Shown here: piece by piece, positions 36,232-45,568 of the stretch
Position numbering within the stretch: position 1 is the stretch's first letter
Layout of the letters: each line of letters starts with the position of its first letter
Source: TMED69 sp036130055
GTDB lineage: Bacteria > Pseudomonadota > Gammaproteobacteria > Ga0077536
DNA length: 64,000 bases
Direction of reading: 5' to 3'
Assembly: GCA_036130055.1 (NCBI GenBank)
Contig: JAYYOR010000021.1
Coordinates: 4,467 to 68,466, forward strand
Made by a program: the position numbers and the translations under genes
The notes under the pieces: generated by a model
Seen by the model: the letters and a program-made list of their open reading frames with translations, nothing else
The model's database searches: none
What the model was told of the DNA's origin: nothing

Positions 36232-37500
36232 ATGAAAAACCAAATATTTAAATCCGTCAGAGGGATGAAAGACGGACTTCCCGAAAATAATCTTGTACGG
36301 AGAAAAATTTTTTCAAAAATTATTAATAGAGCCGAACTATTTGGTTATAACGAAATAAATCTTCCGATTGTCGAATATTCAGAAGTTTTTAAAAGAGGTA
36401 TTGGTTTAGATACAGATGTAGTAAATAAGGAGATGTATTCTTTTCAAGATCGGAATGGTGAATACTTATCCCTCCGACCTGAAGGAACAGCCGGTTGTGT
36501 AAGAGCTGTCCTAGAAAATAATTTACTAATCAGTCCACCACTCAGACTCTGGTATTTTGGTAAAATGTTCAGATACGAGAGACCTCAGAAAGGTAGACAA
36601 AGGCAATTTTCGCAATTTGGATTCGAATTATTTGGAATTAAAGACATATTCGCGGAATTTGAGCTCATTTGTTTGATAGAGGATATCTGGGCAGAGCTTC
36701 AATTAAATGATCTAAGTTTGGAAATAAACTCTTTAGGCACAAATGATGAAAGACTGAAATACACCAACGCATTAGCTGAATATTTCGCACAATATAAAAA
36801 AGATTTCGACCAATCAACAATCGAGACTTTACAAAGAAATCCAATCAGATTGCTTGACAGTAAAAATCCAATTTTATCCGAACTAAAAGAAAACGCACCA
36901 AAAATCCGACAATTTTTATCAATAAAATCTATTGCAAGAATTGATGACCTACAGGATTTACTTTCATCTAATGGAATTTTAACTAACATTAATCCCTACC
37001 TGGTAAGAGGACTAGACTATTATTCTGATATAGTGTTCGAATGGAAAACCACTAGACTGGGAGCGCAAGATGCGGTTTGCGCAGGAGGAAGATATGATAC
37101 ACTTATAAGCAAAATGGGAGGAAACGAGGGCGCCGCAATTGGTTGCGCGATTGGGTTTGAAAGAATACTTTCAATACTGTCAGATAGTCAGTTGAAATAT
37201 AAAAAAAAACCAAAAGTCTACCTTACCGCTACAAACGACGAATTGGATAGCGAAGTATTTAAGATATGGAAAACGATAAAAGCAGAGATTTCTGATAGCG
37301 TGCTGACTCTACATTTAAGTAAAGGCACTTTAAAATCAAGACTAAAAAGAGCCGATAAAAGTGACGCTTTCGCTGCAATAATAATAGGGGAAGATGAATT
37401 AAGAAAAGAAAAGTTTTTAATAAAGCCATTGCGACTTAATGAGAAACAAGTTCTTTGTAATAAAAATGAACTTGGAGAAACACTTAAAAGATTTTTATAG
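36232..37500 (+). CDS. hisS: Histidyl-tRNA synthetase HisS
   Basis: Class II synthetase that charges tRNA-His. Motif 1 lies near the N-terminus (VRGMKDGLPENN, then LPIVEYSEVFKRGIG), motif 2 is MFRYERPQKGRQRQFSQFG, the histidine A site is LVRGLDYYSDIVFEW, and motif 3 is GAAIGCAIGFERIL. The C-terminal anticodon-binding domain follows from about residue 325. Length 422. It has its own 165-base upstream gap and leads into yfgM-bamB-der. Confidence 0.97.
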   Translation: MKNQIFKSVRGMKDGLPENNLVRRKIFSKIINRAELFGYNEINLPIVEYSEVFKRGIGLDTDVVNKEMYSFQDRNGEYLSLRPEGTAGCVRAVLENNLLISPPLRLWYFGKMFRYERPQKGRQRQFSQFGFELFGIKDIFAEFELICLIEDIWAELQLNDLSLEINSLGTNDERLKYTNALAEYFAQYKKDFDQSTIETLQRNPIRLLDSKNPILSELKENAPKIRQFLSIKSIARIDDLQDLLSSNGILTNINPYLVRGLDYYSDIVFEWKTTRLGAQDAVCAGGRYDTLISKMGGNEGAAIGCAIGFERILSILSDSQLKYKKKPKVYLTATNDELDSEVFKIWKTIKAEISDSVLTLHLSKGTLKSRLKRADKSDAFAAIIIGEDELRKEKFLIKPLRLNEKQVLCNKNELGETLKRFL

Positions 37501-37514
37501 GGTAAAATACGAAA

Positions 37515-38144
37515 ATGGAAGATGGACCAAATAGATATACAAATTTATTGAGATGGATAGTAAAGAATAAAATTTTTATTAGCATAGGTTCTATCCTGGT
37601 AATTTTCTCGCTCATTATAGTCGTATTCAATAACATGCAGAGGATAGATGCAGAAAAAGACATGGCTGTCAGCTTTGAAAAAATGGTTGAATTTCTGCAA
37701 ACAGGAAAATATTTTGAGGCAATTGAAATAGCAGAAACGCTACAAAAAACAAAGTCAAACTCTGAATACAAAAACTTATCAGGCCTTTTGCTTGCGCAGT
37801 TATTAATTTTTAACAACCAAGAAGTTGAAGCTGAGGATGTCTTGCTCAGCATAATAAAAACGAAAGGCCATTTAAAACTAAATCAAGTCGCCGTTGTCAG
37901 GTTAATAAGATTATACATTTCGCAAAATGAATATGCCAAAGCGCATGAAATGGCAAAAAAAAATAAGATAACACTACCGACTGATTCTTTTAAAGAAATA
38001 CTTGCAGACCTTGAAGCGAATAAGGGCAACCATGAGATAGCTTATCGGCTATATGAGGAACTCATTATGCAAGCTCGTGTTTCAGGTCAATCTCCAGAGC
38101 TATTTATTTTAAAAAAAAATAACTTAAAAAAACCAGCAGAATAA
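37515..38144 (+). CDS. yfgM: YfgM family ancillary SecYEG subunit
   Basis: Membrane-anchored TPR-like protein that in E. coli associates with SecYEG and PpiD and aids periplasmic folding. One transmembrane helix lies at about residues 20-40 (FISIGSILVIFSLIIVVF); the rest is a periplasmic helical-repeat domain (TGKYFEAIEIAETLQKTKSN, LRLYISQNEYAKAHEMAKK type segments). Length 209. Placement hisS-yfgM-bamB-der is conserved, and this context carries much of the identification. Confidence 0.87.
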   Translation: MEDGPNRYTNLLRWIVKNKIFISIGSILVIFSLIIVVFNNMQRIDAEKDMAVSFEKMVEFLQTGKYFEAIEIAETLQKTKSNSEYKNLSGLLLAQLLIFNNQEVEAEDVLLSIIKTKGHLKLNQVAVVRLIRLYISQNEYAKAHEMAKKNKITLPTDSFKEILADLEANKGNHEIAYRLYEELIMQARVSGQSPELFILKKNNLKKPAE

Positions 38145-38145
38145 A

Positions 38146-39411
38146 ATGAATTTTCGTAAATCAAAGATCGCACTATATTTTATAGGGCTAGCATTACTCA
38201 CAGGATGTTCTTCTTTTGGCAACGGTGATAAAAAGTTAAAAGAGGGAGTTTCCGAGCCTCAAAAGTTATCAAAAGACGGAACCTCTATCGACCCTCGGGA
38301 TAATACAAGAATAAAAAAGAAAAAAAAAATTAAGCTTAAACCGTCAAAATTAGAAAGAAAGTTTAAATCGACGGTAGATGTTTTTGTTTTATGGAAGAAA
38401 AAAATAGGGGAGGGCATGGGTAATGGCAAGATAGAAATGGAACCAAACATTAACAATGAAAGGGTTTATATAACTGACTATACAGGAGCTCTTTACGTAA
38501 TCGATTTATTGAGTGGCAAAAAGATTTGGTCGCTAAAAGATAAAAACGTTGAATACACAAGTACCCCAGGTTTAGGTGAAAACCTAGTTATAGTAGGCAC
38601 GGGGGAGGGGAAACTCATTGCTAGAGAAAAGGAGTCTGGCACTTTAAAGTGGGTTTCAAAACTGCCAAGTGAAGTGCTTTCAAAACCTTTAGAAACAGAA
38701 AGCTTTGTAATTGCTAGAAGCAATGATGGTTCCGTCCACGCATTAGATAAAAAAAATGGCCAAGAAGTTTGGAATTTCCAAAAAACAGCCCCGAAATTAT
38801 CCGTAAGAGGTAACAGCAACCCTTTGCGGGTTGATGATAGTGTTGTAATTGGCTGGGATGATGGCAGAATGACTGCTCTTGATTTGGAAACTGGCAAAAT
38901 TATTTGGAATGCAACGGTGGCAGTACCTACTGGACAAACTGATCTAGAAAGGATGGTGGATATAGATGGAAACTTAATATTAGATGGAGCAGACATATAT
39001 ATTTGCAGTTATGGAACAGGGGTCACATCTGTATCATCTCTAGATGGCAAAATAAACTGGAATAGAGAAATATCCAGTCCTTTTAGTCCTGCGGTAGGAG
39101 CCGACTATGTTTATGTTGTTGATGAAAAGAGCATAATTTGGGCATTCGATAAAGTCACCGGAAACTCAGTCTGGAAAAAAAGCAATTTTGAGAGACGCGC
39201 TCTATCCCCACCATTAGTGTATAAAGATTTTCTGATTGTTGGTGATTTTGATGGATATACGCACTGGTTAGACTCTAAGACTGGCGAACAAGTTTATAGA
39301 AAAAAAATTGCAAATGAAGCAATTCGTGTTAGTGGGGCAACCGACAATGCGATAGTAGTATTGACAGCGCAAGATGGGAAGACGGTAGCCTTAGAATTTA
39401 ATGAAAATTAG
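38146..39411 (+). CDS. bamB: BamB, outer-membrane protein assembly lipoprotein
   Basis: Beta-propeller lipoprotein of the BAM complex. The signal peptide ends ALLTGC with Cys21 as the lipid site. From about residue 75 PQQ-like blades repeat (ITDYTGALYVIDLLSGKKIW; IARSNDGSVHALDKKNGQEVW; IGWDDGRMTALDLETGKIIW; WLDSKTGEQVY). Length 421. Between signal and propeller, residues 56-74 form an unusually lysine-rich segment (RIKKKKKIKLKPSKL), encoded by long A runs. It follows yfgM by one base and precedes der by 11. Confidence 0.95.
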   Translation: MNFRKSKIALYFIGLALLTGCSSFGNGDKKLKEGVSEPQKLSKDGTSIDPRDNTRIKKKKKIKLKPSKLERKFKSTVDVFVLWKKKIGEGMGNGKIEMEPNINNERVYITDYTGALYVIDLLSGKKIWSLKDKNVEYTSTPGLGENLVIVGTGEGKLIAREKESGTLKWVSKLPSEVLSKPLETESFVIARSNDGSVHALDKKNGQEVWNFQKTAPKLSVRGNSNPLRVDDSVVIGWDDGRMTALDLETGKIIWNATVAVPTGQTDLERMVDIDGNLILDGADIYICSYGTGVTSVSSLDGKINWNREISSPFSPAVGADYVYVVDEKSIIWAFDKVTGNSVWKKSNFERRALSPPLVYKDFLIVGDFDGYTHWLDSKTGEQVYRKKIANEAIRVSGATDNAIVVLTAQDGKTVALEFNEN

Positions 39412-39422
39412 AAATAAGTTAA

Positions 39423-40838
39423 ATGACATTCCACATATCATCTCCCTCAATCGCCATATTAGGACGACAAAACGTTGGTAAATCTTCGATATTCAATCGA
39501 CTAACTCGTACAAAATCGGCGTTAGTAGCAGATTTTCCAGGTCTGACTAGAGATTACCGCCTGGGAACATTCACAGCTAATAATTATATTTTATCCATTG
39601 TAGATACCGGTGGCTTTGCATATACAGAACTCAATACTCTTAATAGCAAAGTGAATGAAAGCACTATTGAGATTGCAAAATTAGCCGATCACTTAATATT
39701 GGTTGTCGACGCAGTAGATGGTTACACACACCTGGATGAAGCAATTTTCGATAAAATTCAGGGCCTAAACAAACCTTTCTCTGTTTTTATTAATAAAGCA
39801 GAAGGCAAGGTCGAAACTGAGCTAATTTTTGAGTTTTCAGAATTGACTAGAAAATCAATCTACATTGTTTCGGCCCTTCAAAATATTGGTTTAAAAAATG
39901 CAATTTCTGACTTGGTTAAAAAAAATAACCTTAAATCCACAACAGAGAAATTTGAATACAGGAAAAAATATAAGATTACGTTTTATGGAAAGCCGAATGT
40001 GGGTAAATCCACTCTTCTTAATAAACTACTTGGATATAAACGAGTAATTGAAAGTGACTTACCGGGTACTACCAGAGAGGACCTTTCAGTTGAAATGACC
40101 AGCAGTGCTATTAGTTATCAACTAATAGATACTGCAGGATTGCGAAGAAAAAGCAAAGTCAACGACGGAATAGAAAAAATTTCTGCGCTTCGTACCCTTC
40201 ACACAATGTATGATTCAGATATTATTTTGTTAATACTTGATGTTTCAGAAAAACTTAGCTTTCAAGATCTACGCCTTTTTTCAGATATATCGAAGAGTAA
40301 CGTACCCTTTTTAATAATCGCAAATAAAATAGATAAGATAGATGAAGAGTTAAAGTTGAAATTTACTCAAGAGTTTGAAAGAAAAATAAGTTTTCAGAAT
40401 TTATTGCCGGTCATCTTTGTATCAGGAAAAAATGGCGAGGGAATTGCAAAGCTAAAAAAAACACTAAGAAAGTTGACCTATTCTCTAGAGAAAAAAATTA
40501 AAACTAGCGATATGAATGAAATACTAAATAACGCAATTAAAAAAAATCCGCCACCAATGATTAGAGGTAAAAGAGCAAAGCTCCGCTATGTTCATATTAT
40601 AAAAAATCCTAATATAACAATATTGATCCATGGTAATCAGGTTGAAAATTTGCCAGAAAACTATCGTAGATATTTATCGAATTTCTTTCGAGAGAATTTA
40701 GAGCTGCCAAATCACCCCCTAAAACTTGTTTTTAGATCAACGAAAAACCCGTTTGCCGGCAGAAAAAACAAGTTAAGTGCACGACAAACCAAAAAAAGAC
40801 AACGTTTGATTAAATTCAAAAATAAAAAAAAGAATTAG
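39423..40838 (+). CDS. der: GTPase Der (EngA)
   Basis: Double-GTPase required for 50S ribosomal subunit assembly. Two G domains are present: GRQNVGKSSIFNRL with DTGGF and NKAEG, then GKPNVGKSTLLNKL with DTAGLRRK and NKID. A C-terminal KH-like domain follows with KNPPPMIRGKRAKLRYVH cut here to PPMIRGKRAKLRY and NPFAGRKN. Length 471. In the first G domain the usual NKxD reads NKAE, a common variant. One base separates its stop from the convergent bamC stop. Confidence 0.96.
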   Translation: MTFHISSPSIAILGRQNVGKSSIFNRLTRTKSALVADFPGLTRDYRLGTFTANNYILSIVDTGGFAYTELNTLNSKVNESTIEIAKLADHLILVVDAVDGYTHLDEAIFDKIQGLNKPFSVFINKAEGKVETELIFEFSELTRKSIYIVSALQNIGLKNAISDLVKKNNLKSTTEKFEYRKKYKITFYGKPNVGKSTLLNKLLGYKRVIESDLPGTTREDLSVEMTSSAISYQLIDTAGLRRKSKVNDGIEKISALRTLHTMYDSDIILLILDVSEKLSFQDLRLFSDISKSNVPFLIIANKIDKIDEELKLKFTQEFERKISFQNLLPVIFVSGKNGEGIAKLKKTLRKLTYSLEKKIKTSDMNEILNNAIKKNPPPMIRGKRAKLRYVHIIKNPNITILIHGNQVENLPENYRRYLSNFFRENLELPNHPLKLVFRSTKNPFAGRKNKLSARQTKKRQRLIKFKNKKKN

Positions 40839-40839
40839 A

Positions 40840-42228
40840 CTATTCCATAGCGAGTGTATTGTATAGTCTATCCAATAATCTTTCAGACCTCTGATTTGTA
40901 AGCCATTTACCTTCTTTGTCTAGAATCACGATCTCGGTTTTATCCCCTATTCCAGTTAAGCTCACTTGAAACTGTGATGATCTTTCCCCACCCCAAAATT
41001 TTGCTCTACTGAATATTGATTCTTTGTCTAGGTTGTTTTCACTCATATTCACAACAAATACGCCCCTAGACTTATCAGCTTGTCTTATTCCCATTCCAGA
41101 TCGTCTTATTGCTCGCTCAACTAATTTCCATGAGTAGGAGTAATTATTTTCAACTGTTAAATAGTAATTACCTCTTCCAACCGAAACAACTTGAGGATTT
41201 TGTACTTTAAAATTTGATGCATTATCTTCTTTAATAGATTGAAGTGCTACTCGTTCGGAATTCATATTCATCACTACATTATTTCTGTCATTCTCAAAAT
41301 CTTTTGTTTCTTTAAAATCTCTAGTTTCGGTTTTAAATTCCCTTAAAGAAATATCAGTCTCTTGCTTAACCACTGGCATCTGTTCTTCATAAGGATCGAC
41401 TAGAACATTATCTGCTAATTTTTGCTCGTTCTCGTTGGAGTCAGTTTGCCTGTAAGGCTTGTTCTTGAAAAATTTTGCGCCACCACTGGTATATGTTCTC
41501 TGATTCACTTGTTTAGGCGCAACGATAATATCTTTTTGATAATCATTCCTCTGATTATCTACTATTAAATTCCTACCGCCTAATAAGTTATCCCTCAACC
41601 TACTCATTAAATTTAATTCTTCCTGAACGATTCTTTTGGTGGGACCCCAAACATAATCTTCACCATAGGCTTCATTAACGGTTTCCAATTCCTGCCTTTC
41701 ACAAACAGCAAATACTATATTTAGATAATCACCCTTTCCTTGCTCAGTGTAGATTTTAAATCTTTGACGGGTCAACTTGTCTTTTGATTCTACCCAAGAT
41801 GTTTCCATTATTCCCAATTGCAAGTCATCTAGTACTAACAGCTCGTTTTGGGATTGCCAAAAACGGCGTAACGAATTCCAAAGGGTATCTCGGTCAACTT
41901 TTGCCAATAGAACAGGGCGATCTTCTATCTTTCCTAGTTCAAATATTTTGCTATCATTTTCACGGGCTCTAACAGGCTGTTCCCCGGCTATTCGTCTTTC
42001 ATTGAAATTTTCGAAGGCTACATTTCCAGAGGAGTCAGGAATAAACATTTTGTCCTTAATAGTTGCACTGCTTAACTCCGGCGGGATTGATAAATCAGGT
42101 AGAGTTCTCGCTTTTAGATAATCCTTCTTTGTATCAGGGGCCACATCATCAAGAAATTCTGTAAACCTTCCACACCCTATAATCTGCGTTATAGAAATAA
42201 ATAAAATTAAAAAACGATGCAAATTCAT
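40840..42228 (-). CDS. bamC: BamC, outer-membrane protein assembly lipoprotein
   Basis: BAM complex lipoprotein. Signal peptide ends TQIIGC, so Cys19 is acylated; the following GRFTEFLDDVAPDTKKDYLKA is the conserved BamC N-terminal lasso that contacts BamD (FTEFLDD..PDTKKDY). The first helix-grip domain is about 105-200 and the second about 355-455. The linker between them, about residues 215-350, is long and rich in Asn, Gln, Lys and Glu, which makes the protein 462 residues against about 345 in E. coli. It follows dapA by 22 bases, the conserved dapA-bamC pair. Confidence 0.9.
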   Translation of the reverse strand: MNLHRFLILFISITQIIGCGRFTEFLDDVAPDTKKDYLKARTLPDLSIPPELSSATIKDKMFIPDSSGNVAFENFNERRIAGEQPVRARENDSKIFELGKIEDRPVLLAKVDRDTLWNSLRRFWQSQNELLVLDDLQLGIMETSWVESKDKLTRQRFKIYTEQGKGDYLNIVFAVCERQELETVNEAYGEDYVWGPTKRIVQEELNLMSRLRDNLLGGRNLIVDNQRNDYQKDIIVAPKQVNQRTYTSGGAKFFKNKPYRQTDSNENEQKLADNVLVDPYEEQMPVVKQETDISLREFKTETRDFKETKDFENDRNNVVMNMNSERVALQSIKEDNASNFKVQNPQVVSVGRGNYYLTVENNYSYSWKLVERAIRRSGMGIRQADKSRGVFVVNMSENNLDKESIFSRAKFWGGERSSQFQVSLTGIGDKTEIVILDKEGKWLTNQRSERLLDRLYNTLAME

Positions 42229-42250
42229 TTGATCTCCCTCTTGGCGAGCC

Positions 42251-43162
42251 TTATTGTTTCGATAGGTTAGCCTTATTCATCGCAATTTTTACACACTCCT
42301 GATTGACAGAAGATAGCTCTGTCAAAGGTAATCTTATTCCTTTTTTAATTAGCCCTATCTGTTGCACCGCCCACTTAACCGGGATCGGATTGGCTTCAAC
42401 AAATAAATCCTTATGCAAAGGTTTTAACTCATCATTTAAATGTGACGCAAGCTCTGCCTTATTTCTACTAGCAGCTTCACACATTTTACTCATTTTAAAA
42501 GGCGCAACATTTGCGGTAACTGAAATAACTCCATCTCCCCCCGCCAGAATAAAATCCATGGCGTTTGAATCTTCCCCACTGAATATCAGAAAGTTTTTTC
42601 CACAACCATCTCTGATAGACTTTACCCTATTTAATTCTCCAGATGCTTCTTTAATGCCAACGATATTTTTTATTTTTGACAATTTAATAACAGTCTCTAC
42701 ACTCATATCGCAAGCTGTCCTTGAAGGAACATTGTAAAGTATTTGGGGTAAATTAACTTCTTCCGCGATTGTTGTATGATGTAGCACCAAACCCTCTTGA
42801 GTTGGTTTATTGTAGTAAGGAGTTACTATTAGAGCCGCATCAGCACCCCTAATTTTTGCCTCTTTGGTCAAAAAAATCGCTTCGTGAGTAGAGTTCGAAC
42901 CGGTACCCGCGATTACTGGGATCCTTCCATCCACAGCATCAACTACATTTGTTATCATATTACAGTGTTCTTCTGATGTAAGTGTAGCAGATTCGCCCGT
43001 TGTTCCAACTACAACTATAGCGTTTGTTTCATTCTCAATATGAAACTCAACCAGTGGTTTAATAGAATCCTCGTCAATTGCAGTATAAGGTGTAATATAA
43101 CCATCCATGGGAGTTACCAATGCCACTATACTTCCCTTAATACGGTTAATATCCAAACTCAT
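42251..43162 (-). CDS. dapA: 4-hydroxy-tetrahydrodipicolinate synthase DapA
   Basis: Condenses pyruvate with aspartate semialdehyde in lysine and diaminopimelate synthesis. Hallmarks: GSIVALVTPM, VVGTTGESATLT, the Tyr in ILYNVPSRTA and the Schiff-base lysine in IVGIKEASGE. Length 303, with about eight extra N-terminal residues between GSIVALVTPM and the first helix. It leads the dapA-bamC unit and has a good promoter candidate in front. Confidence 0.96.
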   Translation of the reverse strand: MSLDINRIKGSIVALVTPMDGYITPYTAIDEDSIKPLVEFHIENETNAIVVVGTTGESATLTSEEHCNMITNVVDAVDGRIPVIAGTGSNSTHEAIFLTKEAKIRGADAALIVTPYYNKPTQEGLVLHHTTIAEEVNLPQILYNVPSRTACDMSVETVIKLSKIKNIVGIKEASGELNRVKSIRDGCGKNFLIFSGEDSNAMDFILAGGDGVISVTANVAPFKMSKMCEAASRNKAELASHLNDELKPLHKDLFVEANPIPVKWAVQQIGLIKKGIRLPLTELSSVNQECVKIAMNKANLSKQ

Positions 43163-43194
43163 GCGATAAACTCATTTTACTTTCTTAAAATTTA

Positions 43195-43221
43195 ATTATA
43201 CTGTAGGAACATAAATTTCAA
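43195..43221 (-). promoter_or_regulatory. Candidate sigma70 promoter for dapA-bamC
   Basis: On the minus strand TTGAAA (43216-43221, five of six -35 matches) precedes a perfect TATAAT (43195-43200) with 15 bases between. The predicted start lies about 26 bases before the dapA ATG at 43162. The 113-base gap between dapA and perM (43163-43275) holds nothing else I recognise. Confidence 0.5.
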
Positions 43222-43275
43222 CAGATCAATCTAAGTTATTCAAATCGTATAAAACATCTTTTAATCATAAATATT

Positions 43276-44337
43276 TTAGGCCACTTCATTTTTAAGATAA
43301 GTCGGCCAAGCAACCAAGACTGATTTTATAACAGTAGCGAGAGGAATTGCGAAAAAAACGCCCCAGAATCCCCAAATTCCCCCGAAAATCAATACAGCAA
43401 TCACGATTGCAACAGGATGAAGATTAACCGCTTCAGAAAAAAGAATAGGCACCAATACGTTCCCATCTAATATCTGGATAACAAAATATACCCCAACCAC
43501 CCAGGCAAATTCGGTTCCAAATCCAAACTGTAAAAAACCGGCGATAATTACTGGAACACTAACTACAGCAGCACCAACGAAAGGGATGATTACGGAAAGA
43601 CCGACCACAACTCCTAATAGAGCAGAATAATTTAAATTCAACAACCAAAATGAGAAATAAGAAACTGTCCCTACAATTACTATTTCGTAAAATTTTCCTC
43701 TCATATAATTTCCAATCTGTCTGTCAACATCCTTCCACACCTGCCCGAGAAGAACTTGATCTTTTGGCATAAATGTATTGATAAACCCAATGAGCACTTC
43801 TTTATCCTTCAAAAAGAAGAAAACAAGCAAAGGAACAAGAAATAAATAAATTATAGTTAAAATCATAGTCGGAATAGAAGATATCGAAAAAGATAGCAAC
43901 GTTTGACCCAAAGTTGTCAGTTCTCCAACCAAACTGGATATAATTTCATCAGTCTGATACAACTCTCCAAGAGAAAGCATATCCGGTAAATTTTCAAGCA
44001 ATTGCCTAGCTTGGACAACTAATTTTGGTAAGTCCTGCAAAAATTTTCCGATTTGATCAGATACAACGGGGACCAAGCCCAAAAAGAAAAACATCATCAA
44101 ACCAATCAAAATAAAAAAAGAGACATATACAGCGAGGATTCTTGGCATATTTTTTTTTGTAAGAAACTGCGCAAATCCTTCAAGCATGTAAGCTATGATG
44201 CTAGCAGCAATAACTGGAGCCAACATTTCACCGAAAAAGCCGATAATCACACTCAGCACAAGTATAAGTGCTACCATAACTACCGCATCCGGATGAGAAA
44301 AGTGGTTGTCAAACCACTTTCTAAATGAACTAAACAT
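43276..44337 (-). CDS. perM: PerM/AI-2E family membrane protein
   Basis: Polytopic protein of the AI-2E transporter (PerM/YhhT/TqsA) superfamily; substrates vary and include autoinducer-2, sodium/proton exchange and unknowns. About eight hydrophobic segments are visible, with the paired N-terminal helices, a cytoplasmic-side amphipathic stretch (VVSDQIGKFLQDLPKLVVQA), and the family block SVIIPFVGAAVV and ILFGGIWGFWGVFFAIPLAT near the end. Length 353. Codons 7-13 contain a perfect 9-base stem with 4-base loop (44300-44321 region). Neighbour of dapA on the same strand. Confidence 0.85.
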   Translation of the reverse strand: MFSSFRKWFDNHFSHPDAVVMVALILVLSVIIGFFGEMLAPVIAASIIAYMLEGFAQFLTKKNMPRILAVYVSFFILIGLMMFFFLGLVPVVSDQIGKFLQDLPKLVVQARQLLENLPDMLSLGELYQTDEIISSLVGELTTLGQTLLSFSISSIPTMILTIIYLFLVPLLVFFFLKDKEVLIGFINTFMPKDQVLLGQVWKDVDRQIGNYMRGKFYEIVIVGTVSYFSFWLLNLNYSALLGVVVGLSVIIPFVGAAVVSVPVIIAGFLQFGFGTEFAWVVGVYFVIQILDGNVLVPILFSEAVNLHPVAIVIAVLIFGGIWGFWGVFFAIPLATVIKSVLVAWPTYLKNEVA

Positions 44338-44466
44338 TTTGATTATCTGAACCTCTTTTAACTGAAACTATGTATATCAAAAAAAACTCCCTCATCAACA
44401 ACATCAATACCGTTAAATGATAATATTAAATAGCCATCATTTGAAACCATAAAAAGTAAGATTTAA

Positions 44467-45567
44467 GTGAAACAACCAATTGATTTAGATTTATTGACTG
44501 AAAAACTCAAAAATTCATCCAAGGAACTAGGTTTTGACCGACTTGCTATCTGCGAGGCTTCAGTGAGATTCGACGAAAAAGATTATTTACACTGGATTGG
44601 AAAAAATTTCAATGGAAGTATGAAGTATCTGGAGAGAAATATAGGAATGCGGTTAGAACCCCGTCAGATCAGACCATCTACGAACTCTATTATATGTGTA
44701 ACCGCAAACTATCTGACTAATTCAATTTCAAAGATGGATGCCAAACTTAAAGATAAGAAAAAAGGTTATATTTCAGTTTATGCACTGGGAAAAGACTATC
44801 ATAAGATAATACGGAAAAGGCTTGTCAAATTAAGTAAAATATTAGAAAAAGAAATCAAGCCATCCGGTTATAGAGTCTTTTCGGACAGCGCTCCGATCTA
44901 TGAAAAGCCATTAGCGCAAAAATCCGGTTTAGGATGGATTGGAAAAAATACCTTATTAATAAACAAAGAAGTTGGTTCTTTCTTTTTTCTAGGAGAAATA
45001 TTCACCGACCTTAAACTACCTGTGACTCCTTCTGAAACAGAAAATCTATGCGGAACTTGTACAAATTGTTTGAACATATGTCCAACTAATGCAATCGTTG
45101 AACCATATAAACTAGACTCAAGAAAATGTATTTCCTATCTAACGATTGAATCAAAAGAGAAAATCCCTATCGAACTACGCGATAAAATTGGGAATCGAAT
45201 ATTTGGATGTGATGATTGTCAGATATATTGCCCGTGGAATAAATATGCTAAGGTTGAGGATATCAATATTTTTTCTTCCCCTATAGAGCTAGATAGCAAA
45301 AACCTGAAGGAAATGTTTTTATTCAGCGAAATTGAGTTCAAGCGTTTAACGGAGGGAAGTCCCATTAGAAGAATAAACTATGAACAATGGCTTAGAAATT
45401 TAGCGATTGCAATAGGTAATAGTAAACCGGACGATGAATTACTTAACGTTTTAAAAAAACGTTTATATGATGTCAGTGATTTAGTTCGAGAACACATCGA
45501 ATGGGCGATTAAAAAACAATGTGGTAAAATAGAAATTAAGGACAAAAATATCAATAATAAAAATTAA
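44467..45567 (+). CDS. queG: Epoxyqueuosine reductase QueG
   Basis: Cobalamin- and Fe-S-dependent enzyme that reduces epoxyqueuosine to queuosine in tRNA, the last step of the pathway. Conserved blocks: YALGKDYHKIIRKRL, SDSAPIYEKPLAQKSGLGWIGKNTLL (of which APIYEKPLAQKSGLGWIGKN is diagnostic), and two ferredoxin-like sets CGTCTNCLNICPTNA and CDDCQIYCPWN for two 4Fe-4S clusters. Length 366. Start GTG at 44467; no better start nearby. It needs Fe-S clusters and B12. The gap 44338-44466 to the divergent perM has no clear promoter. Confidence 0.95.
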   Translation: MKQPIDLDLLTEKLKNSSKELGFDRLAICEASVRFDEKDYLHWIGKNFNGSMKYLERNIGMRLEPRQIRPSTNSIICVTANYLTNSISKMDAKLKDKKKGYISVYALGKDYHKIIRKRLVKLSKILEKEIKPSGYRVFSDSAPIYEKPLAQKSGLGWIGKNTLLINKEVGSFFFLGEIFTDLKLPVTPSETENLCGTCTNCLNICPTNAIVEPYKLDSRKCISYLTIESKEKIPIELRDKIGNRIFGCDDCQIYCPWNKYAKVEDINIFSSPIELDSKNLKEMFLFSEIEFKRLTEGSPIRRINYEQWLRNLAIAIGNSKPDDELLNVLKKRLYDVSDLVREHIEWAIKKQCGKIEIKDKNINNKN

Positions 45568-45568
45568 A

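Noticed and set aside
39801..39812. Der as defective because its first G4 motif reads NKAE rather than NKxD
   Set aside because: The residue after NKA is Glu, a variant known in Der proteins, and the other G motifs of this domain are intact.
42885..42905. GTTCGAACC resembling the T-loop of a tRNA
   Set aside because: It lies inside conserved dapA codons and no acceptor stem or anticodon arm can be folded around it.
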